Shown here in pieces: positions 44,250 through 52,447 of a stretch of DNA of 64,000 nucleotides. Origin of the DNA: PBB1 sp031380885 (GTDB lineage Bacteria > Pseudomonadota > Gammaproteobacteria > Burkholderiales > Burkholderiaceae_C); the NCBI GenBank assembly GCA_031380885.1, contig JANMXL010000064.1, positions 1 through 64,000 of the forward strand, read 5' to 3'. The notes beneath the pieces were generated by a model. It made no database searches, was not told the origin of the DNA, and was given only the letters and a program-made list of their open reading frames with translations. The first letter of the stretch is position 1, and the number at the start of each line of letters is the position of its first letter. Made by a program: the position numbers and the translations under genes.

Positions 44250-46295
44250 TCAGCCGGCGCCGCTGACGCGGTGCTGCCAAGCGGCGAGCCTGTCGATCAG
44301 CGCCTGCGGATCGACAGGCTTGGTGTAGTGGTGGTCGAAGCCTGCGGCCTGCGAGCGGCGCTGGTCTTCTTGCTGCCCCCAACCGGTGAGCGCCACGATC
44401 AGCATGTCGGCGCCCCACGGTTCGCGGCGCAGGCGGCGTGCCACCTCGTGGCCGTCGAGCCCCGGCATGCCGATGTCGAGCAGCGCCACCTGCGGGCGCA
44501 CCTGCGAGGCCAGCGCCAGCGCGCTCGGGCCATCGCTGGCCACATGCACCGTGTGGTGCTCCAGGCCCAGCAGCATCGCCAGGCTGTCGGCCGCATCCTG
44601 GTTGTCGTCGGCAATCAGGATCGACAGTGCAGCCTTCGGTTCTGTCGTGCTGCCAGTGTGCTGTGGCGCCGCCACGTCGAGCGGCACGGGCTTCGATCCG
44701 GTGAGCCTGACAGGCAGCAGCAGGCTGAAGGTGCTGCCGCAGCTAAGCCCGGCGCTCGCCGCGACCAGGCGCCCGCAGTGCAATTCGACCAGGCCGCGTG
44801 ACAGTGCCAGCCCGATGCCCAAGCCGCCGTGCGCGTGGTGGCTGGCGTTTCGCAACGGCGAAAACATGTCGAACACATAGGGCAGCTGTTCGGGCGTAAT
44901 GCCGACGCCGTTGTCGCTGATGGCGATCGCCAGGGTGTCGGCATCGACCTGCGCGGTGATGCCGATGCGGCCACCAGGCTCGGTGTACTTCGCGGCGTTG
45001 AGCAGCAGGTTGGCCAGCACTTGCGACAGGCGCACCTCGTCGACCTCGACATCGATCGACGGCAAGTCGATGTGCAGCGTGTGGCGCTTCTCGTCGAGCA
45101 GGGGCCGGGCGGTCTCGATGGCCGTCTGCACCACCTCACGCAGAGGCTGCTCACGCAGGCTCAGCTCCAGCCGACCGGCCGAGATGCGCGAGATGTCCAG
45201 CAGGTCGTCGAGCAGCCAAGCCATGTGCCGGACCTGCCGGTTGATGATGTCCCGGCTGGCAGCCAGTTCGTCGGGGGTCAGGCCCGGGTGGCCGAGCACC
45301 GAAGCCGCGCTGCGGATCGGCGCCAGCGGGTTGCGCAGCTCGTGCGCAAGGATCGCCAGGAATTCGTCCTTGCGTCGATCGGCTTCGCGCAGCGCTTCAG
45401 ACGCTTGCCGCGCCTCGGTCACGTCGATGTGCACACCGACCCATTCGCGCACCGACCCGTCGATGTCCAACACCGGCACCGCGCGCACCGCATAGCGCCG
45501 CCAGCTGCCATCGAGGCTGCACACGCGGTGCTCCCATTCGAAGTTTCGCTGCTGGGCCACGGCCTGCTTCCAGGCTGCCAGCGTCGGTGCTGCGTCGTCA
45601 GGATGGACGGCGGCCGCCCAGCCATGGCCCTGGTACTGCGCCAGCGTCTGTCCACTGATGGCCGCCCAGCCGGGCTGCTCGCCGACCATTTCACCCTGCG
45701 CGGTGTTGGTCCACATCAGGCCAACGGCGCGCACGGCAGCCTTGAAGCGCTCCTCGCTCAGGCGGCGGGACGATTCGGCCAGCTGCAGCCGGGCCTGGGC
45801 CTCGTCACGCAGGCGTTGCTCGATGCGCAGCGTGGCGCAGATGCAGAACAGGCCGACCACCGCGCCAGCGTCGTCGCGCACCGGGTGGTAGCTGAAGGAA
45901 AAACGGGTTTCAACCGGCACGCCGTCGCGCTGCACCGTCAACCGCAGGTCGTCGATCTGCACGCTGTGACCGGCATCGACCCGGTCGAACAGCGGGCTGA
46001 TGATCTGCCAAAGCTCGGGCCAAACCTGCCGCATCGGCTGACCGAGCGCTGCCGGATGACGCGTGCCGAGGATCGGTGCGTAGGCGTCGTTGTAGAAAAA
46101 AATCCGCTGCGGGCCCCATGCGACGAACATCGCTTCGCTGGCGCCGAGGATCAGGCCGGTCAACAGCCGCAATTCGGCCGGCCAGTCGGCGGGCGCACCG
46201 AGCGCCGCGACGGCGGCGCTGTCGACACCGTCGCGCAGCAGCCGTGCCGAGGCCCCGGGGTGATCGAGGAACGCAGGCGTTGGCGAGACGGGCAT
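44250..46295 (-). CDS. Hybrid sensor kinase with two PAS domains and a C-terminal receiver
   Basis: 681 residues from ATG 46295. PAS-like domains at about 45-190 (MFVAWGPQRIFFYNDAYAPI) and 200-320 with a PAC tail (WRRYAVRAVPVLDIDGSVRE). HisKA (DEFLAILAHELRNPLAPIRS), HATPase (ANLLLNAAKYTEPGGR, SDNGVGITPE, GLGIGLALS) and REC (ILIADDNQDAADSL, VALLDIGMPGLDGH, KPVD) follow. No membrane helices: a cytoplasmic sensor. The HisKA-REC part closely resembles the last gene of the phytochrome operon, suggesting a shared origin. The gene is divergent from the Crp-type regulator. Confidence 0.93.
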   Translation of the reverse strand: MPVSPTPAFLDHPGASARLLRDGVDSAAVAALGAPADWPAELRLLTGLILGASEAMFVAWGPQRIFFYNDAYAPILGTRHPAALGQPMRQVWPELWQIISPLFDRVDAGHSVQIDDLRLTVQRDGVPVETRFSFSYHPVRDDAGAVVGLFCICATLRIEQRLRDEAQARLQLAESSRRLSEERFKAAVRAVGLMWTNTAQGEMVGEQPGWAAISGQTLAQYQGHGWAAAVHPDDAAPTLAAWKQAVAQQRNFEWEHRVCSLDGSWRRYAVRAVPVLDIDGSVREWVGVHIDVTEARQASEALREADRRKDEFLAILAHELRNPLAPIRSAASVLGHPGLTPDELAASRDIINRQVRHMAWLLDDLLDISRISAGRLELSLREQPLREVVQTAIETARPLLDEKRHTLHIDLPSIDVEVDEVRLSQVLANLLLNAAKYTEPGGRIGITAQVDADTLAIAISDNGVGITPEQLPYVFDMFSPLRNASHHAHGGLGIGLALSRGLVELHCGRLVAASAGLSCGSTFSLLLPVRLTGSKPVPLDVAAPQHTGSTTEPKAALSILIADDNQDAADSLAMLLGLEHHTVHVASDGPSALALASQVRPQVALLDIGMPGLDGHEVARRLRREPWGADMLIVALTGWGQQEDQRRSQAAGFDHHYTKPVDPQALIDRLAAWQHRVSGAG

Positions 46296-46359
46296 GCCCG
46301 ATGGTATGCGCCGCTCATATTCGACCGCAAGTTGATGCGAAGGCAAATTGGCGTCGGTC

Positions 46360-46374
46360 CGGCACGCCGTTTGC
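46360..46374 (+). promoter_or_regulatory. Sigma-54 (-24/-12) promoter, Crp-type regulator gene
   Basis: CGGCACGCCGTTTGC: GGCACG, four bases, TTGC, spacing 10. Predicted start near 46386, about 40 bases before the ATG at 46425. An ATG at 46386 would then be leaderless or untranslated. Confidence 0.6.
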
Positions 46375-46424
46375 CGATGGGTGGCATGAAATGCCTTTGC
46401 GAATCTCCTCCTCGACGCTTTGCG

Positions 46425-47177
46425 ATGCCGATCCCGATGCCGCTGCACAGCGCGGCGCTGGACATCAGCCAGAGTGCCCACAGGAACGGCCTGCTGGCGC
46501 GGTTGCCCGAGGCGGCGTGGCAGCGCTGGCTGCCACAGCTCGAATGGGTCGACCTGCCGCAGGGCCACGTGCTGCATGAATCGGGCACGTCGCTCGCGCA
46601 CGCCTACTTCCCGACCACCGCCATCGTGTCGCTGCTCAATGTGACGCAGGACGGCGCTTCGACTGAGATCGCTGCGGTCGGCAATGAAGGCGTGGTCGGG
46701 GTGTCACTGTTCATGGGCGGGGTGTCGGCCTGCAGCCGTGCCGTCGTTCAAAGCGCCGGCTTCGGGTTGCGGCTGAAGGCGCATGCGATGCGCGCCGAGT
46801 TCGAACGTTCCTCGGAAGTGATGCAGGTGCTTCTGCGCTACACCCAGGCCCTGATGACGCAGATGGGGCAGACGGCGGTGTGCAATCGCCACCACTCGAT
46901 CGACCAGCAGCTGTGCCGCTGCCTCCTGCTGAACCTGGACCGGCTGGGCGGCAACGAGATCGTGATGACGCACGAGCTGATCGCAGGCACCCTGGGCGTG
47001 CGCCGCGAAGGCGTTACCGAGACGGCGCTGAAGTTGCAAGCGGCCGGATTGATCCGCTATGCGCGCGGGCACATCACCGTGCTCGACCGTGGTGGTCTGG
47101 AGCGCCGCGCCTGTGAGTGCTATTCGGTGGTGAGAAAGGAATACGACAGCCTTCTGACCGACCAACTGGCAGCCTGA
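46425..47177 (+). CDS. Crp/Fnr-family transcription regulator
   Basis: 250 residues from MPIPMPLHSAAL. A cyclic-nucleotide-type beta-roll (VDLPQGHVLHESGTSLAHAY, GNEGVVGVSLFMGG) is followed by the long dimer helix and a winged HTH (ELIAGTLGVRREGVTETALK). The sugar-phosphate-binding Arg/Glu of true Crp is not evident (GNEGVVG), so it may use another ligand or none. The same type is common in Burkholderiales next to sensor kinases. A sigma-54 promoter-like element precedes it. An alternative start is the ATG at 46386. Confidence 0.88.
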   Translation: MPIPMPLHSAALDISQSAHRNGLLARLPEAAWQRWLPQLEWVDLPQGHVLHESGTSLAHAYFPTTAIVSLLNVTQDGASTEIAAVGNEGVVGVSLFMGGVSACSRAVVQSAGFGLRLKAHAMRAEFERSSEVMQVLLRYTQALMTQMGQTAVCNRHHSIDQQLCRCLLLNLDRLGGNEIVMTHELIAGTLGVRREGVTETALKLQAAGLIRYARGHITVLDRGGLERRACECYSVVRKEYDSLLTDQLAA

Positions 47178-47336
47178 TGCCCTCCAGCCCGCCGCGTTGC
47201 ATTCGGCCGCGGAACTTCGCTGCACCGCGGTGACGCCCTGGTCGGTGCCCGTCGCCCCTCTATCATTGGCGATGCTCGGGCGATGCCGCCGCCACCGCGG
47301 TTGTAGCTCAGCCTGAGATTGCCTCTTTTACCGCCC

Positions 47337-48635
47337 ATGCCGCGCCCGATCACTGCTGCTGCCTCCCGCTTTTTCACCGCCGCATGGGCCGCCCTGGCGG
47401 TTTCATTGACGGTCATCCCCGCCGCACAGGCCCAGCTTCGGGTCGAGATGTCGGGGGTCGGCGCCTCCCAGGTGCCGATTGCGGTGGTGGGCTTCCGGCA
47501 TGAGGAAACCCTCGCGCAGCCGCTGTCGCAGATCGTGCGGGCCGACCTGGAGCGCAGCGGCCTGTTTCGCGCGGTCGATGCACCGGGCGTGCTCGACGAG
47601 GCCGCCCAACCGGCCATGGCCGACTGGCGGCGCCGCGCCGCCGATGCGCTGGTCGGCGGCTCGGTGACGCGGCTGGCCGACGGCCGCTACGACGTGCGCT
47701 TCAAACTGTGGGACGTGGTCAAGGGCGCTGAGCTGGGCGCACAAAGCACGGTGGTCGCGGCCGCCGACCTGCGGCTGGCAGCGCACCGCATCGCCGACTT
47801 CATCCATGAAAAGCTGACCGGTCAGAAGGGCGTGTTCTCAACGCGCATCGCCTACGTCACCCGGATGGGCAAGCGCTACACGCTGAACATCGCCGATGCC
47901 GATGGCGAAGGCGGGCAGATCGCCTTGAACAGCGCCGAGCCGATCATTTCGCCGGCCTGGTCACCCGATGGCCGCGAACTGGCCTATGTGTCGTTCGAGA
48001 CCCAGAAGGCGGTGGTCTACGTGCAGGACGTGGCCAACGGCAAGCGGCGACCAGTCGCGAATTTTCGCGGCTCGAACAGCGCACCGGCCTGGTCGCCCGA
48101 TGGCCAGACGCTGGCGGTGACCTTGTCGCGCGACGGTGGCTCGCAGATCTACCTGATGGGGCGCAACGGCGACAACGTTCGCCGGCTCACGCAAAGCATC
48201 GGCATCGACACCGAGCCGGTGTTCTCGCCCGACGGCCGCAGCATCTACTTTGTCAGCGACCGCAGTGGTGGGCCGCAGGTGTACCGCATCCCGACGGGTG
48301 GCGGCGCGGCCGAGCGGATCACCTTTGCGGGCAGTTACAACATCAGCCCGGCGATCAGCCCTGACGGGCGCACCCTGGCCTATGTGTCGCGCGAAGGCAA
48401 TGCCTTCCGGCTGTATGTGCAGGACCTGTCCGGCGGCGCGCCGATGTCGGTCAGCAACACCACCGACGACGAGAGCCCGAGCTTTGCACCGAACGGCCGT
48501 TCGATCATCTATGCGTCGCGCGCGCAGGGCCGCGATGTGTTGCTGACCACCTCGCTGGACGGCAAGATCAGATCGCGCCTGGTGTCGTCGTCGGCCGATG
48601 TGCGCGAGCCGGTCTGGGGGCCTTACGGGCGCTGA
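47337..48635 (+). CDS. tolB: Tol-Pal system protein TolB
   Basis: 432 residues. Signal peptide (AAWAALAVSLTVIPAAQA), N-terminal alpha/beta domain, then a six-bladed beta-propeller shown by repeated PAWSPDGRELAYVS, PAWSPDGQTLAVTL, PVFSPDGRSIYFVS, PAISPDGRTLAYVS units. It is periplasmic, binds Pal and TolA, and keeps the outer membrane attached during division. Pal follows 93 bases on. Confidence 0.97.
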   Translation: MPRPITAAASRFFTAAWAALAVSLTVIPAAQAQLRVEMSGVGASQVPIAVVGFRHEETLAQPLSQIVRADLERSGLFRAVDAPGVLDEAAQPAMADWRRRAADALVGGSVTRLADGRYDVRFKLWDVVKGAELGAQSTVVAAADLRLAAHRIADFIHEKLTGQKGVFSTRIAYVTRMGKRYTLNIADADGEGGQIALNSAEPIISPAWSPDGRELAYVSFETQKAVVYVQDVANGKRRPVANFRGSNSAPAWSPDGQTLAVTLSRDGGSQIYLMGRNGDNVRRLTQSIGIDTEPVFSPDGRSIYFVSDRSGGPQVYRIPTGGGAAERITFAGSYNISPAISPDGRTLAYVSREGNAFRLYVQDLSGGAPMSVSNTTDDESPSFAPNGRSIIYASRAQGRDVLLTTSLDGKIRSRLVSSSADVREPVWGPYGR

Positions 48636-48728
48636 TGGCTGCCTCCGGTTGGCCGTCGTCGATGCGCCTACTCAGTTGTTCTGCTGTCCCGTACCACTGA
48701 TAATTTGTTCACTTCACAAGGAGTCCTC

Positions 48729-49286
48729 ATGAACACGAATTCCATGCCATTTCGCCCGACTCAACGACTGCTCTGGGCTGCGCTGTGCGCTATGGCGCTG
48801 GAGGGCTGCGGTTCCAACGTGAAGCTCGACGACAAGAACGTGCCGGTGGAAACGCGCAGTGGCACCGGCGTCGACACCAGCTCGGCAGGCACGCCGCAAT
48901 CGCAGGTCACCCCGGTCGATTTGACGAAAAACAGCGGTGGCACTGGTTTGTTCGCCAGCACCGGCAAGGTGGTGTACTTCGACTTCGACAGCTACACCGT
49001 GCGCGACGACGCCCGCCCGGTGATCGACGCGAACGCCAAGGTGCTGGCGGCGAACAAGACGGCGAAACTGGCCGTCGAAGGCCACACCGACGAACGCGGC
49101 GGTCGCGAATACAACCTGTCGCTGGGTCAGAAGCGCGCTGAAGCGGTGGTGCGTGCGCTGACCCTGGCGGGTGCGACCGATGGCCAGCTGGAAGCCACCA
49201 GCTTCGGCAAGGAGCGCCCGGCCGTCGCCGGCAGCGACGAAGCGGCTTATGCGAAGAACCGCCGCGTCGAGCTGGTCGCCCGTTGA
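48729..49286 (+). CDS. pal: Peptidoglycan-associated lipoprotein Pal
   Basis: 185 residues. The lipobox is LCAMALEGCGSN, with Gly-Cys kept. The C-terminal OmpA domain starts VVYFDFDSYTVRDDA and carries the diaminopimelate-binding Asp and Arg (GHTDERGGREYNLSLGQKR, YAKNRRVELV). Outer-membrane lipoprotein of the Tol-Pal complex. AAGGAG stands before the ATG at 48729. Confidence 0.97.
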   Translation: MNTNSMPFRPTQRLLWAALCAMALEGCGSNVKLDDKNVPVETRSGTGVDTSSAGTPQSQVTPVDLTKNSGGTGLFASTGKVVYFDFDSYTVRDDARPVIDANAKVLAANKTAKLAVEGHTDERGGREYNLSLGQKRAEAVVRALTLAGATDGQLEATSFGKERPAVAGSDEAAYAKNRRVELVAR

Positions 49287-49296
49287 GGGCGTGCCG

Positions 49297-50082
49297 ATGA
49301 GCGCCGCGCCGGTCAGGCGGAACACGGGGGTGGCGCCTTGGACGACCGCTGCCTGTTTGGTGCTGGCGCTGTCGGCACCGGCTGCACAGGCTGGGCTGTT
49401 CGATGACGACGAGGCGCGCCGCGCGATCCTCGACCTGCGCCAGAAGATCGAGCAGAGCAACGAGCAGGCCCGTGCGGCCCAGGCCGAGCAGATTGCGCAG
49501 CTGCGTGCCAGCCTGGCCGACCTGAGTCGGCAGCTTGACCTGATGCGCACCGAAAACGCCAGCCTGCGCGGCCAGGTCGAGCAAATGGCGCGCGACGTCA
49601 GCCTGATGCAGGTCCAGATGAAAGATCTGAAGCAAGGCTACGACGAGCGCCTCGCCCGCGTCGAGCCGCAGAAGGCCTCGGTCGATGGCCGCGAGTTCAC
49701 GGCCGACGCCGAGGAAATTCGTCGATACGACGCCGCGATGGCACAGGTGCGCAGTGGTGACTTCGCCGCTGCCGCCACCTCGCTGGCGGTGTTTCGCAGC
49801 CGCTACCCGAGCAGCGGCTACGGCCAGTCGGTGCTGTTCTGGCTGGGCAATGCGCAGTACGGCAAACGCAGCTATGCCGACGCCATTTCGTCGTTCCGCA
49901 GTTTCGCCACCAGCTACCCCGGCGACCTGCGTGCGCCCGAGGCGCTGCTGGCGATCGCGAACTGCCAGTTCGAGCTGAAAGACACGAGGGCCGCGCGCCG
50001 GGCGCTTGATGAGCTGTTCAAGACCTATCCGGACTCCGAGGCAGCGCAAGCGGGCAAGGCACGTCTCGCTGCGCTGAAGTGA
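49297..50082 (+). CDS. cpoB: Cell division coordinator CpoB (YbgF)
   Basis: 261 residues. Signal peptide (TAACLVLALSAPAAQA), a long coiled coil (ILDLRQKIEQSNEQARAAQA through QVEQMARDVSLM) that trimerises, and TPR repeats at the C-terminus (YDAAMAQVRSGDFAAAATSL, LGNAQYGKRSYADAISSF, AIANCQFELKDTRAARRAL). It is the usual third gene after tolB and pal and links peptidoglycan synthesis with Tol constriction. It overlaps the tcdA start by GTGA. Confidence 0.95.
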   Translation: MSAAPVRRNTGVAPWTTAACLVLALSAPAAQAGLFDDDEARRAILDLRQKIEQSNEQARAAQAEQIAQLRASLADLSRQLDLMRTENASLRGQVEQMARDVSLMQVQMKDLKQGYDERLARVEPQKASVDGREFTADAEEIRRYDAAMAQVRSGDFAAAATSLAVFRSRYPSSGYGQSVLFWLGNAQYGKRSYADAISSFRSFATSYPGDLRAPEALLAIANCQFELKDTRAARRALDELFKTYPDSEAAQAGKARLAALK

Positions 50083-50906
50083 ACGCGCCGCAGGCCATCG
50101 ACGACGCGCCGGTGGCCGATCTCGAACGCCGCTTTGGCGGTCTGCGCCGGCTGCACGGCGATGCGGCCTACGACCGTTTGCGCGCGGCCCGCATCGCGGT
50201 GGTCGGCCTCGGTGGCGTGGGCTCCTGGGCTGCCGAAGCGCTGGCGCGCTGTGGCGTGGCGGAGTTGACGCTGATTGACCTGGACCATGTGTCGGAAGGC
50301 AACATCAACCGCCAGGTGCAGGCGCTAGGGTGCACGGTCGGCCAGTCCAAGGCGCTGGCGTTGTGCGAGCGCCTGGCCGACATCCATCCCGGCTGCGTGT
50401 TGCGGCCGATCGAGGAATTTGTCGAGGCGGGCAACTGGCCGGCGCTGCTGTCGCAGCCGGTCGATGCGGTGATCGACGCTTGTGACCAGGTGCGTGCCAA
50501 GGCGGTGCTCGCCGCCTGGGCGATCGGTACGGGTACCGCCTTTGTCAGCGTCGGCGCCGCCGGCGGAAAGCAACACCCGCAGGCTGTCGAGGTCAGTGAT
50601 CTGACTGATGTGACGCACGATCCGTTGCTGGCCTCGCTGCGCCAGCGCCTGCGTCAGCACCATGGCGCCGCGCGCCACGGGCCCATCGGCATCCGCTGTG
50701 TCTACTCTCGTGAAGCAGTGCGTCAGCCGACCGCGTCCTGCGACACCGAAGGCAACCTGAACTGCCATGGCTACGGATCGAGCGTGACAGTGACCGCGAC
50801 CTTCGGCATGGTCGCCGCAAGCGAGGTCGTGCGTGCCTGGTTGAGTCGCCAAGTGCCGCCGCTGCGCACACACGCGCCGCCAACAGGCGCGGAAGTCGGG
50901 CTATAA
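50079..50906 (+). CDS. tcdA: tRNA threonylcarbamoyladenosine dehydratase
   Basis: 275 residues, GTG start overlapping the cpoB stop. An E1-like (ThiF/MoeB) adenylating fold: ARIAVVGLGGVGSWAAEALARCG, then LIDLDHVSEGNINRQVQALG and VDAVIDACDQVRAKAVLA. It closes t6A to the cyclic ct6A at position 37 of tRNAs that read ANN codons. It sits directly upstream of two tRNA-Lys genes, which are among its substrates; the link is suggestive but the arrangement may be chance. Confidence 0.93.
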   Translation: MNAPQAIDDAPVADLERRFGGLRRLHGDAAYDRLRAARIAVVGLGGVGSWAAEALARCGVAELTLIDLDHVSEGNINRQVQALGCTVGQSKALALCERLADIHPGCVLRPIEEFVEAGNWPALLSQPVDAVIDACDQVRAKAVLAAWAIGTGTAFVSVGAAGGKQHPQAVEVSDLTDVTHDPLLASLRQRLRQHHGAARHGPIGIRCVYSREAVRQPTASCDTEGNLNCHGYGSSVTVTATFGMVAASEVVRAWLSRQVPPLRTHAPPTGAEVGL

Positions 50907-50907
50907 T
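50902..50907 (+). promoter_or_regulatory. Sigma-70 -10 box of tRNA-Lys(TTT)
   Basis: A perfect TATAAT stands 14 bases before the tRNA, at the end of tcdA. No clear -35 is seen 17 bases upstream. Confidence 0.5.
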
Positions 50908-50921
50908 TCCAGGTTGTTCCG

Positions 50922-50997
50922 GGGTTGTTAGCTCAGTTGGTAGAGCAGCGGACTTTTAATCCGTAGGTCGTGGGTTCGAGTCCCGCACAACCCACCA
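50922..50997 (+). tRNA. tRNA-Lys (anticodon TTT)
   Basis: 76 bases, perfect cloverleaf. Acceptor arms GGGTTGT and ACAACCC, D-loop AGCTCAGTTGGTAGAGC, anticodon arm CGGACTTTTAATCCG with TTT, T-arm GTGGGTTCGAGTCCCGC, discriminator A and an encoded CCA. Confidence 0.98.
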
Positions 50998-51035
50998 CCG
51001 GCACACATCGTTTTCATCCGAAGGCGTCAAGCTTC

Positions 51036-51111
51036 GGGCTCTTAGCTCAGTTGGTAGAGCAGCGGACTCTTAATCCGTAGGTCGAGTGTTCGAGTCACTC
51101 AGGGCCCACCA
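51036..51111 (+). tRNA. tRNA-Lys (anticodon CTT)
   Basis: 76 bases with acceptor GGGCTCT/AGGGCCC (one G-T pair), anticodon arm CGGACTCTTAATCCG with CTT, and T-arm GAGTGTTCGAGTCACTC, encoded CCA. It lies 38 bases after the other tRNA-Lys. Its 3' half (from 51065) is repeated at 52364-52410, making it the attachment site of the inserted element. Confidence 0.97.
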
Positions 51112-51131
51112 AAAATTAAGTGTTGAAGATC

Positions 51132-51161
51132 AACGGCCTGGCGGAAACGCTAGGCCGTTTT
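51132..51161 (+). terminator. Terminator after tRNA-Lys(CTT)
   Basis: AACGGCCTGGCG and CGCTAGGCCGTT pair (one G-T) around GAAA, followed by TTGTTTG. It ends the tRNA transcript at the left edge of the insert. Confidence 0.75.
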
Positions 51162-51307
51162 GTTTGTGTCGACGACCTCGCGAGACCGCGATGTTCATGG
51201 CATCAGCACAGAATCGGCACGCGCTGAGACTGGTGCCGACAGCCACGCGCTATGGTCAACCGGCAGGTTGCGAATCGATGCAAAGAAGGCGACATTCGAC
51301 GCCGAAT

Positions 51308-51910
51308 ATGCATCAATCTTTGCCCTCCCTGCTGTTCCCTGAGTACCGGCGCCGCGTGCTGGGGCTTTTGCTGCTTCGCCCAGATGAGGCTCTGCATGGG
51401 CGTGAAATCGCGCGTCGGACAGGCCTGGCCCCAGGCACCATCACCCGCGAGCTGACGAGGCTCGCAGAAGTGGGTTTGCTCAAACGCGAGAAGCGCGGCA
51501 ACCAGCAGCTGTACAGCGCCGACACCGGCGGGCCAATCTTCGCGGAACTGGCGAGCATCTTGCGCAAGACCTCCGGCATGGCCGACGTGCTCGTTCAAGC
51601 GCTCGCGCCGGTGGCTCCGAAACTTCGTCTTGCATTCGTGTTCGGCTCGACAGCACAGGGACGCGAAACTGCTGGCAGCGACATCGACCTCATGCTGATT
51701 GGCGACATCAGCTTCCGAGAGGTTGTGGCGCTTCTCTACTCCGTTCAAACGACGCTTGGCCGCGAGGTGAATCCGAAGGTGTACTCGGCCATCGAGTTTT
51801 CTTCGAAGGCATCGGTGGAGCCGTTTCTCGCCGACGTGCTGGCCAAGCCAAAAATATTCTTGATCGGGAACGCGCATGATCTTGAAGAACTTGCTGGGCG
51901 TCAGCCTTGA
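51308..51910 (+). CDS. Winged-helix MNT-type nucleotidyltransferase (MNT-HEPN system)
   Basis: 200 residues from MHQSLPSLLFPEYRRRVLG. Residues 10-70 form a winged helix (GREIARRTGLAPGTITRELTRLAEVGLLKRE). Residues about 105-185 are a minimal nucleotidyltransferase: GSTAQGRETAGSDIDLMLIG with the GS (113-114) and catalytic DxD (125, 127). In MNT-HEPN toxin-antitoxin systems the MNT protein is the antitoxin; here it is fused to a DNA-binding domain and so can also be the operon repressor. It overlaps the HEPN gene by 35 bases. The gene looks intact. Confidence 0.88.
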   Translation: MHQSLPSLLFPEYRRRVLGLLLLRPDEALHGREIARRTGLAPGTITRELTRLAEVGLLKREKRGNQQLYSADTGGPIFAELASILRKTSGMADVLVQALAPVAPKLRLAFVFGSTAQGRETAGSDIDLMLIGDISFREVVALLYSVQTTLGREVNPKVYSAIEFSSKASVEPFLADVLAKPKIFLIGNAHDLEELAGRQP

Positions 51911-52313
51911 CGCCGTTGCCGCCGACAAGGTGTCGGTGGGAGTGCTCGTCGCTGCCGCCGAGCGCAACATTGCCGATGCACAGCTCCAAGGGCTGAGCAG
52001 CGAGAACCGGTTCGACGCCGCACACAAAGCGATCATGCAAATGGCGATGGTGGCCTTGAACGCGAATGGCTACCGGACGCTGAGGAGCAAACCCGGGCAT
52101 CACCAGACGGCGATCTAGACGCTATCGCTCACCGTGGGTCTTCCGCAGCCGAAGGTCATCGTTGTTGATGCGCTGCGCAAACAACGCAATCTTTCGGACT
52201 ACTCTGGTGATTTGGTGCCCGACGCGGCGGCGGCAGAGTGCGTAATGAGCGCGAAGGAGCTGCTGGCCCACGTCAGGTCATGGCTCAAGGCGAACAGACC
52301 CGACCTGCTTTGA
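51876..52313 (+). pseudogene. HEPN-domain toxin, split by an amber stop
   Basis: Codons 1-80 read MILKNLLGVSLDAVAADKVS through KPGHHQTAI and end in TAG at 52116-52118. The same frame continues to TGA at 52313 with TLSLTVGLPQPKVIVV and DALRKQRNLSDYSGDLV, the conserved C-terminal half of this HEPN family. A single CAG to TAG change therefore truncates a 145-residue protein and removes the RNLSDY active-site region. The first half alone would lack the RNase motif. It may be an inactivating mutation selected because the toxin was harmful, or recent decay. Confidence 0.8.
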
Positions 52314-52363
52314 TGATGGTCCAACACTGGCACAAATTTGGCTGACCGCAGGCGCTGAATTTC

Positions 52364-52410
52364 GACTCTTTATCCGTAGGTCGAGTGTTCGAGTCACTCA
52401 GGGCCCACCA
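52364..52410 (+). repeat. Second copy of the tRNA-Lys(CTT) 3' end (att repeat)
   Basis: 47 bases matching 51065-51111 at 46 positions, from the anticodon loop to CCA. It is not a tRNA gene: the acceptor 5' strand and D-arm are missing. It marks the right boundary of the insert. Confidence 0.85.
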
Positions 52411-52418
52411 GTCAAAAC

Positions 52419-52447
52419 AACGGCTTGCCAGCAATGGCAGGCCGTTT
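52419..52447 (+). terminator. Terminator after the right att copy
   Basis: AACGGCTTGCCA and TGGCAGGCCGTTT pair with one mismatch around GCAA. It is similar in position and stem to the terminator at 51132 and probably is the original tRNA-Lys terminator displaced by the insert. Confidence 0.65.

Larger units (their letters stand above)
51065..52410. mobile_element. 1.3-kb insert at tRNA-Lys(CTT), flanked by a 47-nt direct repeat
   Basis: The last 47 bases of tRNA-Lys(CTT) recur at 52364-52410 with a single mismatch (A to T in the anticodon loop region). This is the footprint left by site-specific integration at a tRNA 3' end. The intact tRNA is on the left, the orphan 3' copy on the right. 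Between them are an MNT nucleotidyltransferase gene and a broken HEPN gene only. No integrase or excisionase is present, so the element is either a deletion remnant of a larger island or moved by an integrase supplied elsewhere. Confidence 0.8.

Noticed and set aside
52364..52410. A third tRNA-Lys gene
   Set aside because: Only the 3' 47 bases are present; the 5' acceptor strand and D-arm are missing, so it is an att-type repeat.
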